From the NCBI GenBank assembly GCA_964551295.1, contig CAZKDJ010000165.1, positions 1 through 9,163 of the forward strand: DNA of 9,163 bases. Reading direction: 5' to 3'. Below the pieces are notes generated by a model. It did no database searches. It was not told the DNA's origin and was given only the letters and a program-made list of their open reading frames with translations. Source of the DNA: JAFGED01 sp964551295 (lineage in GTDB: Bacteria > Chloroflexota > Anaerolineae > B4-G1). Of the stretch, positions 1 through 6,023 are shown one piece after another. Position 1 is the first letter of the stretch, and each line of letters begins with the position of its first letter. The translations under genes were made by a program, and so were the position numbers.

Positions 1-18
1 CCACTAGACGATGGGGCC
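1..18 (-). tRNA. tRNA-Glu, 5' end only (runs off the left edge)
   Basis: Read on the minus strand, the window ends with GGCCCCATCGTCTAGTGG. This matches the 5' acceptor strand, the U8 region and the first part of the D arm of bacterial tRNA-Glu; E. coli tRNA-Glu begins GTCCCCTTCGTCTAGAGG. The anticodon, T arm and 3' acceptor strand lie outside the window, so the isoacceptor cannot be read. A consensus promoter on the same strand places its expected start site only about five bases ahead of this 5' end, as is common for tRNA genes. The identity rests on 18 bases; another tRNA with a similar start, such as tRNA-Gln, is less likely but possible. Confidence 0.75.
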
Positions 19-29
19 AAGCGGGCCGT

Positions 30-57
30 ATTCTACCAGCCATTGGGGATTTGTCAA
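30..57 (-). promoter_or_regulatory. Sigma-70-type promoter for the leftward tRNA-Glu
   Basis: On the minus strand there is a perfect -35 TTGACA (57 down to 52), a 16-base spacer and a -10 TAGAAT (35 down to 30, five of six consensus). The predicted start lies near position 23, just upstream of the tRNA 5' end. The rplU promoter has the same perfect -35 and the same 16-base spacer. Confidence 0.75.
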
Positions 58-115
58 CTGTGGGTGCAATTTTTGGCTCCCGCCCGAAATCGCCGAGGCG
101 CCCATCGGGCGTCCT

Positions 116-144
116 TTGTCAAACAGCCCACCCGGTGTTATACT
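116..144 (+). promoter_or_regulatory. Sigma-70-type promoter for the yjbQ-radical SAM operon
   Basis: TTGTCA (116-121, five of six) and TATACT (139-144, five of six) are separated by 17 bases. A TG one base before the -10 gives an extended -10 element. The expected start near 151 would leave a leader of about 30 bases before the first gene. It is divergent from the tRNA-Glu promoter. Confidence 0.65.
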
Positions 145-181
145 GTAAAATCTGAAACCAAAACCTACCCGGAATCGGTGA

Positions 182-586
182 ATGAATATGCTAGAACAGA
201 TTCAAGTTTCCACACGCGGCCGGCAGGCCTTTCACGATATCGTGTCGGAGGTGCAATCCGTCGTCTCGCAGAGTGGGGTGGAGGAAGGTGTGTGCTTTCT
301 CTTTTGTCCGCACACCACCGCTGGCTTGACGCTGAACGAGAATTGGGACCCCGACGTGCGGCACGACATCAGTGTCGGCCTCGATGCTATCTCGCCGCGG
401 AGGCCCGAGTACCAGCACGGCGAGGGTAACTCTCCCGCTCATCTCAAGTCGTCGCTGGTGGGGGCGTCGCAGTGCGTGTTGATCTCTGGCGGCAAGCTGG
501 TGCTGGGCACCTGGCAGGGCATCTACCTGGCCGAGTTCGATGGCCCGCGCCAGCGCAGGGTGTGGGTCAAGGTGATGGCGGGCTGA
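182..586 (+). CDS. YjbQ / UPF0047 family protein (secondary thiamine-phosphate synthase-like)
   Basis: This is a 134-residue member of the small YjbQ/UPF0047 (TIGR00149) family, and the length is typical. Visible signatures are the HTTAGLTLNEN stretch at residues 44-54, DPDV at 56-59, H79-x-EGN with H87 (likely metal or active-site residues), LGTWQGI at 108-114 and EFDGPR at 118-123. E. coli YjbQ has weak thiamine-phosphate synthase activity, but the physiological role of the family is unsettled, so no pathway is assigned. Two start codons are possible: ATG at 182 and ATG at 188. The partial Shine-Dalgarno GGTGA (177-181) abuts the first and is better spaced for the second, so translation may begin at 188. 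The stop overlaps the next start by one base (TGATG), suggesting translational coupling with the radical SAM gene. Confidence 0.9.
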   Translation: MNMLEQIQVSTRGRQAFHDIVSEVQSVVSQSGVEEGVCFLFCPHTTAGLTLNENWDPDVRHDISVGLDAISPRRPEYQHGEGNSPAHLKSSLVGASQCVLISGGKLVLGTWQGIYLAEFDGPRQRRVWVKVMAG

Positions 587-2439
587 TGCAAATCGACCTG
601 AACAGACTGGAACGCATTCTGCCTACGGTGCGCAAGCCGGGGCGCTATGTCGGCGGCGAGTACAACAGCGTGGTCAAAGATTGGGACGCGGCGTCGGTGC
701 GCGTCTGCCTGGCCTTTCCCGATATCTATGACCTGGGGATGTCCAACCTGGGTGTGGCGATCCTGTACGACATCCTGAATGCGCTGCCTGGTGGCTTGGC
801 CGAGCGGGCTTACATGCCGTGGGTGGATATGATCGCCGCGATGCGGGAGGCGCGTATCCCGCTCTACAGCCTGGAAAGCAAGCGCCCGGTGGCCGATTTC
901 GACATCCTGGGCTTCAGCTTGCCCTCCGAGCAGCTGTACACCAACCTACTGGAGATGCTTGACCTGGCTGGGCTGCCGATGCGCGCCAGGGACCGTGATG
1001 CATCTCATCCCCTCGTCGTCGCTGGCGGCCACGCGACCTTCAATCCGGAGCCGGTGGCCGATTTCGTGGACGCCTTTATCGTCGGTGATGGGGAGGAGGC
1101 GGTCGTTGAGTTGGTGCGGGGTTTTCGGGAGGTGGGAGAGGAATCACGCGAGGCGCAGTTGCGGACGCTGGCGTGCATTCCCGGCGTATACGTGCCTCGC
1201 TTTTACGACGTGCGTTACAACGCCGATGGTACGGTCGCTGCCATCGTACCCGATACAGCCGGTGTCCCGATGCCCGTTTTCAAGCGCGTCGTCTCCCCGC
1301 TGCCGCCGCCACCCACGCGCCTGCTTGTGCCCAACGTGGACGTCTCCCACAACCGGGCGGCGATCGAGATCCAGCGCGGCTGCACGCGCGGTTGTCGCTT
1401 CTGTCATGCCGGGATGGTCACCCGCCCGGTGCGCGAGCGGCCCGTGGAGCAGGTATTGGCGGCCATCGCGGACATTCTGCCCCAGACGGGGTTCGAGGAG
1501 GTAGGGCTGCTGTCGCTCTCGTCGTCCGATTATTCCGATATCGAGCGCTTGGTGCAGACGATCGTCGAGCGGTTTGGCAACCGGCACCTTTCCATCTCGC
1601 TGCCAGCGTTGCGGGCCGATAGCTTTTCGGTCGAGCTGGCGGAGGCGGTGGCACAGGGCCGCCGCACAGGCTTTACCTTCGCTCCGGAGGCGGCCACCGA
1701 GCGGCTGCGCACGGTGATCAACAAGCCTATCGCCACTGAGCAGATGCTCGACGTGGCACATGAGGTATTCGGGCGCGACTGGCGCACGATCAAACTGTAC
1801 TTTTTGATCGGGCTGCCGGGGGAGCAGATGGCGGAGGTGCAGGCGATTGCCGATCTAGTGCGGGAGGTTTGGAAGATCGGGCGCAAAGCGCACGGCCGCA
1901 AGGTGCAGGTCAACGTCAGTGTCAATACCTTTGTGCCCAAACCACACACGCCGTTCCAGTGGGCGGTTTTGGAGCCGTCCGATTCCATCCGCGAGAAGCA
2001 GGCGCTCCTGCGGCGCGCGCTGCGCGGGCGCGGGCTCAAGTTGGACTATAGCGATTCCGAGGCGACGGTGCTGGAGGCGGTTCTGGCGCGCGGCGACCGG
2101 CGGCTGGGCGCGGTCATCCAGCGGGCGTGGGAGCTGGGCGCGCGATTCGATGCCTGGGACGAACAGCGAGACGACATGGCTTGGCGACAAGCGTTCGAAG
2201 AGACGGGGCTCGATCCGGGCTTTTACGCCTATCGCGAGCGCGCGCCCGAGGAGGCGTTCCCATGGGACGTTATCAGCACGGGGGTGCGCAAAGTGTTCCT
2301 GCTAAAGGATTACCAGCGCAGCCGGCGCGGTGAGATGCTGATCGATTGCCGCGAGCAGTGTCACGCCTGTGGTGTTTTGGTGGCCTATAAGGATAGTTGG
2401 TCGGAAACTTGGCGCTGTCCGCCGGCGCAGGGTTCTTGA
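586..2439 (+). CDS. TIGR03960-family radical SAM protein with B12-binding-like N-terminal domain
   Basis: This is a 617-residue protein. Residues about 25-210 resemble a cobalamin-binding-like domain (PDIYDLGMSNLG at the start, then SLPSEQLYTN and VAGGHATFNPEP), but the classic DxHxxG cobalamin motif is not seen. The radical SAM core follows, with the iron-sulfur motif CTRGCRFC giving C266, C270 and C273, and ends near NTFVPKPHTPFQW around residues 447-459. The C-terminal region carries four more cysteines, C588, C592, C595 and C611, plausibly a second metal site. The reaction is unknown. In many bacteria this family is fused to, or encoded beside, a DUF2344/TIGR03936 protein near rplU-rpmA. 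Here that partner lies two genes downstream. The start at 586 overlaps the yjbQ stop and matches the conserved N-terminus; an in-frame ATG at 472 lies inside yjbQ and adds only an out-of-frame shadow. Confidence 0.9.
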   Translation: MQIDLNRLERILPTVRKPGRYVGGEYNSVVKDWDAASVRVCLAFPDIYDLGMSNLGVAILYDILNALPGGLAERAYMPWVDMIAAMREARIPLYSLESKRPVADFDILGFSLPSEQLYTNLLEMLDLAGLPMRARDRDASHPLVVAGGHATFNPEPVADFVDAFIVGDGEEAVVELVRGFREVGEESREAQLRTLACIPGVYVPRFYDVRYNADGTVAAIVPDTAGVPMPVFKRVVSPLPPPPTRLLVPNVDVSHNRAAIEIQRGCTRGCRFCHAGMVTRPVRERPVEQVLAAIADILPQTGFEEVGLLSLSSSDYSDIERLVQTIVERFGNRHLSISLPALRADSFSVELAEAVAQGRRTGFTFAPEAATERLRTVINKPIATEQMLDVAHEVFGRDWRTIKLYFLIGLPGEQMAEVQAIADLVREVWKIGRKAHGRKVQVNVSVNTFVPKPHTPFQWAVLEPSDSIREKQALLRRALRGRGLKLDYSDSEATVLEAVLARGDRRLGAVIQRAWELGARFDAWDEQRDDMAWRQAFEETGLDPGFYAYRERAPEEAFPWDVISTGVRKVFLLKDYQRSRRGEMLIDCREQCHACGVLVAYKDSWSETWRCPPAQGS

Positions 2440-2466
2440 AAAGTTGGTTAACCGTTGGGCCGGGTA

Positions 2467-2487
2467 GGACAAGATGGCATCTTGTCC
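2467..2487. repeat. 21-base perfect palindrome A
   Basis: Arms GGACAAGATG (2467-2476) and CATCTTGTCC (2478-2487) flank a single central G. An outer 6-bp stem (2456-2461 with 2495-2500) extends it into a stem-loop of about 45 bases. It is homologous in layout to palindrome B, 118 bases downstream. Confidence 0.85.
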
Positions 2488-2584
2488 CACATCTGGCCCA
2501 GAGCTTGTGTGCGATGACAAACGTTGTGGAGGCAGTCGCCATGAACTGCGTCCATCCTGAATGACGCAAATGTGCCAGGATGTA

Positions 2585-2605
2585 GGGCAAATTGGCAATT
2601 TGCCC
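2585..2605. repeat. 21-base perfect palindrome B
   Basis: Arms GGGCAAATTG (2585-2594) and CAATTTGCCC (2596-2605) flank a single central G. It differs from palindrome A at six positions, which form three symmetric pairs (3/19, 7/15, 8/14), so pairing is kept while sequence changes. Confidence 0.85.
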
Positions 2606-2693
2606 TTGCGCTGGATGAAGTGGATTGGGAACGCCTGCTTCTTGCAGGCATCCGCCAGGATGGCGGCGCTACCAGTTATTTTGGAGGCAGACG

Positions 2694-3803
2694 ATGGCGG
2701 ATTCGAGAGTGGAAAAGCTAGCCGAGGTGCTGGTTGCTTATTCGACCAATGTGCAGCCAGGTGATAAGGTGTGGATTCAGGGGGACGCGCCGGCCGCACC
2801 GCTGATAAAAGCGGTGTATGCCAAGGTGTTGCAGGCGGGCGGTTATCCGGTAACGCAGCTCTCTTTGCCGGGCATGGAAGCGCTGTTCTTCCGGTATGCC
2901 TCGGAGGATCAGCTCGCGCACGTGCCCGAGCCGATCAAGATGCTCATGGAGACCTACGACGTGCGCATCGGACTTTACGCGGACGTCAACACAAAGAAAT
3001 TGAGTGGCGTCGATCCATCTAAAATGGTGCTACGCAGCCAGGCGATGAAGGGTTTGATGAAGACGTTCATGGAGCGCTCTGCTGCCAAAGAGTTGCGTTG
3101 GGTGCTCACAATCTTTCCGACGGATGCGTATGCCCAGGATGCCGAGATGAGCCTGAGCGATTATGAGGACTTTGTCTATGGAGCCTGCTTGCCCGAACCG
3201 GACGATCCGGTTGGATATTGGCGCCGTTTCTCGGCTTGGCAGCAAAAGATCGTCGATTGGCTCAAGGGAAAGAAGCGGGTGCACGTCGTTGGCCCGGAAA
3301 CAGACTTGCGTTTGAACATCGCCGGCCGCGTTTTTGAAAACAGCGATGGTAGGAACAACATGCCCAGCGGCGAGGTCTTTACCGGCCCGGTGGAGGACAG
3401 CGTCGAGGGTCACGTGCATTTCTCGTACCCCGCTATCTATCAGGGACGTGAGGTGACAGGCGTACGGCTTTGGTTCGAGAAGGGCAAGGTGGTCAAGGCT
3501 ACCGCCAAAAAGAACGAGGGTTTCTTGCTCCAGACCCTCGATACCGACGAGGGGGCGCGGTACGTGGGCGAGTTTGCTATCGGTACCAACAAGGGTATTA
3601 CTCGGTTCACTCGCCAGATTTTGTTCGACGAAAAGATCAACGGCAGCTTTCACATGGCGCTGGGAGCGGGCTATCCTGAGACGGGCAGTAAGAATGAATC
3701 GGCCATTCACTGGGACATGATCTGTGACCTGCGCGACGGCGGCGAGATTTGGGTGGACGACGAGCTGCTGTACAAGAATGGCGGGTTTGTGATCGAGTTT
3801 TGA
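2694..3803 (+). CDS. M29-family metallo-aminopeptidase (thermophilic aminopeptidase type)
   Basis: This is a 369-residue cytoplasmic enzyme expected to remove N-terminal residues from peptides using a two-metal centre. The C-terminal half shows the M29 (AmpS/PepS/aminopeptidase T) signature: NMPSGEVFTGP with E227, VGEFAIG with E293, HMALGAGYP with H320 and Y327, and SAIHWDM with H339 and D341. These correspond to the family's metal ligands and catalytic tyrosine, so it should be active. It is somewhat shorter than the usual roughly 410 residues. The start at 2694 is chosen because GGAGG (2683-2687) lies six bases ahead; an in-frame ATG at 2625 would translate palindromic intergenic DNA. No signal peptide is seen. 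It lies between two genes that are usually neighbours or fused, and the next gene follows after 16 bases, so they are probably co-transcribed. Substrate preference cannot be told. Confidence 0.9.
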   Translation: MADSRVEKLAEVLVAYSTNVQPGDKVWIQGDAPAAPLIKAVYAKVLQAGGYPVTQLSLPGMEALFFRYASEDQLAHVPEPIKMLMETYDVRIGLYADVNTKKLSGVDPSKMVLRSQAMKGLMKTFMERSAAKELRWVLTIFPTDAYAQDAEMSLSDYEDFVYGACLPEPDDPVGYWRRFSAWQQKIVDWLKGKKRVHVVGPETDLRLNIAGRVFENSDGRNNMPSGEVFTGPVEDSVEGHVHFSYPAIYQGREVTGVRLWFEKGKVVKATAKKNEGFLLQTLDTDEGARYVGEFAIGTNKGITRFTRQILFDEKINGSFHMALGAGYPETGSKNESAIHWDMICDLRDGGEIWVDDELLYKNGGFVIEF

Positions 3804-3819
3804 TGTTGCGTGAAATCTG

Positions 3820-4482
3820 ATGAGACTGCGTGTAACCTTCTCCAAGAATGGGCCGCTGACCTATACGTCGCACCTCGATCTGATGCGAATCTGGGAGCGC
3901 AGCCTGCGCCGGGCCTGGGCGCCCTTGGCTTATTCCCACGGCTTTAACCCGCGTCCCAAGCTGCAATTGGCGGCGGCCTTGCCGTTGGGCCACACTGGCG
4001 GGGCGGAACTGCTGGACGTGTGGCTGGAAAAACCAATGTCGGTGGAGGCCTGCGTCAAGGCGCTGGTGCCGGCGCTGCCGGATGGCCTGGCAATCAGCGA
4101 GGTGTGTCAGATCCTCGTGAAGGAGCCAGCGCTGCCGACGCAGGTCAGATCGGCAGAGTACTTGGTGACGGTCGAAGGAAGCGGTGTGGGCACTGGAATC
4201 AAGGCTCGCGTTGAGGGGGTGTTGGCGGCGGATGAATTGCCCCACGAACGGCGCGGGAAACCCTACGATCTGCGCCCGCTGATTGAGCGGTTGTGGGTGG
4301 AGCGAGAGGATGAGGGGATGGTTGTGCTGGGCATGCAGTTGGCGGCCCGTGCAGGGGCCACCGCTCGTCCTGAGGCGGTTTTGGAGGTGTTGGAAGTGCG
4401 GCAGGTGTTTGCACGCTATCACCGGCGGCGGTTGCTGTTGACGGAGGCCGTGCTGGGTGATGGCGTGGAGGAGGAGCGATAA
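3820..4482 (+). CDS. DUF2344 / TIGR03936-family radical SAM-associated protein
   Basis: This is a 220-residue protein whose N-terminus has the family pattern: a short beta strand (RLRVTFSKNG), then TSHLDLMRIWERSLRRA (residues 16-32), then AYSHGFNPRPKLQLAAALPLG (37-57), and an LLDVWLEKP segment. Its biochemical role is unknown. It occurs fused to or next to TIGR03960 radical SAM proteins and commonly precedes rng/rne and rplU. Here the radical SAM gene is upstream but separated by the M29 peptidase, and rplU is the next gene downstream. The ATG at 3820 matches the conserved N-terminus, though there is no clear Shine-Dalgarno sequence in the 16-base gap, suggesting coupled translation with the peptidase. 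The stop is TAA at 4480-4482. Confidence 0.85.
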   Translation: MRLRVTFSKNGPLTYTSHLDLMRIWERSLRRAWAPLAYSHGFNPRPKLQLAAALPLGHTGGAELLDVWLEKPMSVEACVKALVPALPDGLAISEVCQILVKEPALPTQVRSAEYLVTVEGSGVGTGIKARVEGVLAADELPHERRGKPYDLRPLIERLWVEREDEGMVVLGMQLAARAGATARPEAVLEVLEVRQVFARYHRRRLLLTEAVLGDGVEEER

Positions 4483-4538
4483 AACATGCCCGTCGCTGTC
4501 GGCGTGTCGAAAGCCGATTGAACAGAGCGGACAACCAG

Positions 4539-4566
4539 TTGACAAAATCCGAAGATTCGGTATAAT
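4539..4566 (+). promoter_or_regulatory. Consensus sigma-70 promoter for the rplU-rpmA-rpmE operon
   Basis: A perfect TTGACA (4539-4544), a 16-base spacer and a perfect TATAAT (4561-4566) predict a start near 4573 and a leader of roughly 250 bases as assembled. The true leader length is uncertain because of the poly-G/C block. The strength fits ribosomal protein genes. Confidence 0.85.
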
Positions 4567-4573
4567 GCCTGTG

Positions 4574-4618
4574 GTGGCCGGGCCACATCTGGCACGGCCT
4601 CCTCTTGTGCATAGAGGA
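4574..4618 (+). promoter_or_regulatory. Structured 5' leader of the rplU transcript
   Basis: Just after the predicted start site are two hairpins: GTGGCC/GGCCAC (4574-4586) and TCCTCT/AGAGGA with a seven-base loop (4600-4618). A third, CTTTT/AAAAG, is at 4629-4641. L21 operons in some bacteria have leader structures that mediate autoregulation. That role is only inferred here, and part of the leader is hidden by the artefactual block. Confidence 0.4.
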
Positions 4619-4642
4619 TGGCAAGTACCTTTTCACAAAAGT

Positions 4643-4792
<150 letters not shown>

Positions 4793-4820
4793 ATGTGATG
4801 ATTAGAGGGAGGATTTTACC

Positions 4821-5132
4821 GTGTATGCAGTTGTGAAATCAGGCGCGCGGCAGTATCGTGCCGAGGTGGGCGATACAATCCTCGTCGAGCGGGTTTCGGC
4901 CCCGGTTGGCGAACAGCTCGAGTTGGGAGACGTCCTGTTGGTCGCCGATGGCGAGAAGGTTGAGATCGGTCAACCAGCTGTCAAAAAGGCCAAGGTGCTG
5001 GCCACGGTCGTGGCCCAGGAAAAAGGCCCCAAGGTACGGATTTTCAAGTATCATCCCCGCAAACGGTATCGGAAGCGAGCCGGGCACCGGCAGCAGTACA
5101 CGCGGTTGCGGGTGGATGAGATTGTGGTGTAG
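4821..5132 (+). CDS. rplU: 50S ribosomal protein L21
   Basis: This 103-residue protein has the normal length of L21, a large-subunit protein that binds 23S rRNA. It begins YAVVKSGARQYRAEVGDTI, the family's hallmark N-terminus. The C-terminal part has the conserved VRIFKYHPRKRYRKRAGHRQ stretch, a basic rRNA-binding region. The start is GTG at 4821, supported by GAGGGAGG (4805-4812) eight bases ahead. rpmA follows after 14 bases, the usual L21-L27 pairing. No rng/rne gene lies between the DUF2344 gene and rplU, unlike in many bacteria. Confidence 0.97.
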   Translation: MYAVVKSGARQYRAEVGDTILVERVSAPVGEQLELGDVLLVADGEKVEIGQPAVKKAKVLATVVAQEKGPKVRIFKYHPRKRYRKRAGHRQQYTRLRVDEIVV

Positions 5133-5146
5133 TTGGGAGGTGTGAT

Positions 5147-5407
5147 ATGGCACACAAGAAAGGTGCTGGCAGTAGCCGAAATGGGCGCGATAGTCATTCT
5201 AAACGCTTGGGTGTAAAAAAGTACGCTGGCGAGGTCGTTCGACCTGGTCATATCATCGTGCGGCAGCGCGGAATGCGCATCAAGCCGGGGACGAACGTTG
5301 GAGTGGGGAAAGATTATACCCTCTTTGCTGTAGCCGATGGCGTTGTACGCTACGACAACGTTCCGGGAGGCCGTAAGAGGGTGAGTGTATTCCCCGAGCG
5401 GACATAA
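5147..5407 (+). CDS. rpmA: 50S ribosomal protein L27
   Basis: This 86-residue protein has the full L27 pattern: MAHKKGAGSSRNGRDSHSKR at the N-terminus, then VRPGHIIVRQRG and a PGTNVGVGKDYTLFA segment. The N-terminal tail reaches the peptidyl-transferase centre. It starts directly with AHKKG, so it lacks the cleaved N-terminal extension known from Firmicutes. GGGAGG (5135-5140) lies six bases ahead of the ATG. Translation ends with two in-frame stops, TAA TAG. The gene after rpmA is often obg; here it is rpmE. Confidence 0.97.
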   Translation: MAHKKGAGSSRNGRDSHSKRLGVKKYAGEVVRPGHIIVRQRGMRIKPGTNVGVGKDYTLFAVADGVVRYDNVPGGRKRVSVFPERT

Positions 5408-5423
5408 TAGGCAGGTAAAGGTT

Positions 5424-5924
5424 ATGAAAGAAGGAATTCATCCCGAGTATTATCCCGAGGCCCAGGTAGTTTGTGCTTGTGGCAACACCTGGACTGTGGG
5501 GGCGACGGTGCCGATGATCCGCACCGATGTTTGTAACAAGTGCCATCCATTCTTTACCGGCGAACAGCGTATTGTGGACTCTGGTGGCCAGGTAGAGCGC
5601 TTTATGAAAAAGCTGGAGCGGCGCGACCAGGCTATCGCCGAGGCGGAGCGGCGCAAGGCTATGGCAACCTCACCCGAACTCACGATCTCGGATCTAGAGT
5701 TGGGCACTCGAACGGAAAAGATACTCGCCGGAGCAGGCATTGAGACCGTGGGCGATATCATGGATAGGCTGGAGCAGGGCGACGAGGTGTTGACTAATTT
5801 GAGAGGCTTTGGTCTAAAGTCCCTGGCGACGCTGAAAAAAACGTTGCGCTCGCGTGGGTTCGTCCTCCCCGGCGACGAGGTACTGGAAGAGGCTGAGAGT
5901 CCCAAGCCTGAAGCGGCTGACTAG
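5424..5924 (+). CDS. rpmE: 50S ribosomal protein L31 with a C-terminal RNA polymerase alphaCTD-like domain
   Basis: This is a 166-residue protein, whereas L31 is normally about 70. Residues 1-67 are a zinc-type L31: MKEGIHPEYYPEA, CACGN with C17 and C19, CNKCHPFFTGEQ with C37 and C40, and a VERFMKKL helix. A charged linker (about 65-82) leads to a second domain at about 86-150 that resembles the alpha C-terminal domain of RNA polymerase: DLELGTRTEKIL, then AGIETVGDI, RGFGLKSLATLKK and LRSRGFVL. In a hand alignment to E. coli alpha, R96 matches R265, G130 matches G296, K132 matches K298 and S133 matches S299, all DNA-contact positions; N268 is replaced by K99. There is a three-residue insertion at 118-120. 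The tail (151-166) is acidic. The reading frame is continuous, with no sign of a missing stop. The start at 5424 follows a weak AAAGG. The function of the second domain is inferred only. Confidence 0.88.
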   Translation: MKEGIHPEYYPEAQVVCACGNTWTVGATVPMIRTDVCNKCHPFFTGEQRIVDSGGQVERFMKKLERRDQAIAEAERRKAMATSPELTISDLELGTRTEKILAGAGIETVGDIMDRLEQGDEVLTNLRGFGLKSLATLKKTLRSRGFVLPGDEVLEEAESPKPEAAD

Positions 5925-5945
5925 GAGCGCGTCGAGAAAATCGAT

Positions 5946-5993
5946 GGGGCAGGAGGTGCATCTTGGATGTGCCGCACCTGCCCCGTTTTGTTT
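5946..5993 (+). terminator. Intrinsic terminator of the rplU-rpmA-rpmE operon
   Basis: A GGGGCAGG/CCTGCCCC stem extended by TGC/GCA, with a three-base bulge in the left arm, spans 5946-5984 and is followed by GTTTTGTTT (5985-5993). It lies 21 bases after the rpmE stop. The T-run abuts the tdk ribosome-binding site, so it could also act as an attenuator for tdk. Confidence 0.8.
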
Positions 5994-6023
5994 GGAGGTG
6001 TGACCCATGTACAGCAAGCCTAG
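5967..6023 (+). CDS. Possible 18-codon leader ORF overlapping the terminator and the tdk start
   Basis: A perfect Shine-Dalgarno AGGAGGTG (5951-5958), inside the left arm of the terminator, is followed after eight bases by ATG. The frame encodes MCRTCPVLFGGVTHVQQA and stops at 6021-6023, overlapping the start of tdk in another frame. A ribosome translating it would pass through the right arm of the hairpin. There is no run of regulatory codons and no family match that I know of. It may be chance, since the purine-rich arm is needed for the stem. Confidence 0.2.
   Translation: MCRTCPVLFGGVTHVQQA

Larger units (their letters stand above)
2456..2666. repeat. Cluster of palindromes filling the intergenic region
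   Basis: The 254 bases between the radical SAM gene and the peptidase gene contain no convincing gene or promoter but many inverted repeats. In order: TGGGCC/GGCCCA (2456-2461 with 2495-2500) enclosing a 10-bp stem (2467-2487); GCAGT/ACTGC (2532-2549); CATCCTG/CAGGATG (2553-2582); a second 10-bp stem (2585-2605); GCCTGC/GCAGGC (2633-2649); and CCGCCA/TGGCGG (2652-2666). The first element, right after the stop codon, could act as a transcript end or stability element, but no T-run follows it. The whole resembles REP/MITE-like repeat clusters in intergenic DNA. No transposase or target-site duplication was recognised. Confidence 0.75.

Noticed and set aside
97..113. Hairpin GGCGCCC/GGGCGTC as a terminator
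   Set aside because: It has a wobble pair and a poor T-run, and no plus-strand gene precedes it in the window; it may simply flank the promoter.
43..429. 128-codon open frame on the plus strand
   Set aside because: It covers the divergent promoter region and an alternate frame of yjbQ, and has no ribosome-binding site or family resemblance.
3030..3845. 271-codon open frame on the minus strand
   Set aside because: It is antisense to the M29 peptidase, whose metal ligands are all present on the plus strand.
3637..4545. 302-codon open frame on the minus strand
   Set aside because: It lies opposite the DUF2344 gene and part of the peptidase gene, both with clear family motifs, and its translation looks like GC-rich antisense shadow.
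5697..5832. Assembly chimera as the explanation for the L31 extension
   Set aside because: The frame, base composition and linker are continuous, and the operon terminator follows normally; a real fusion is more likely.
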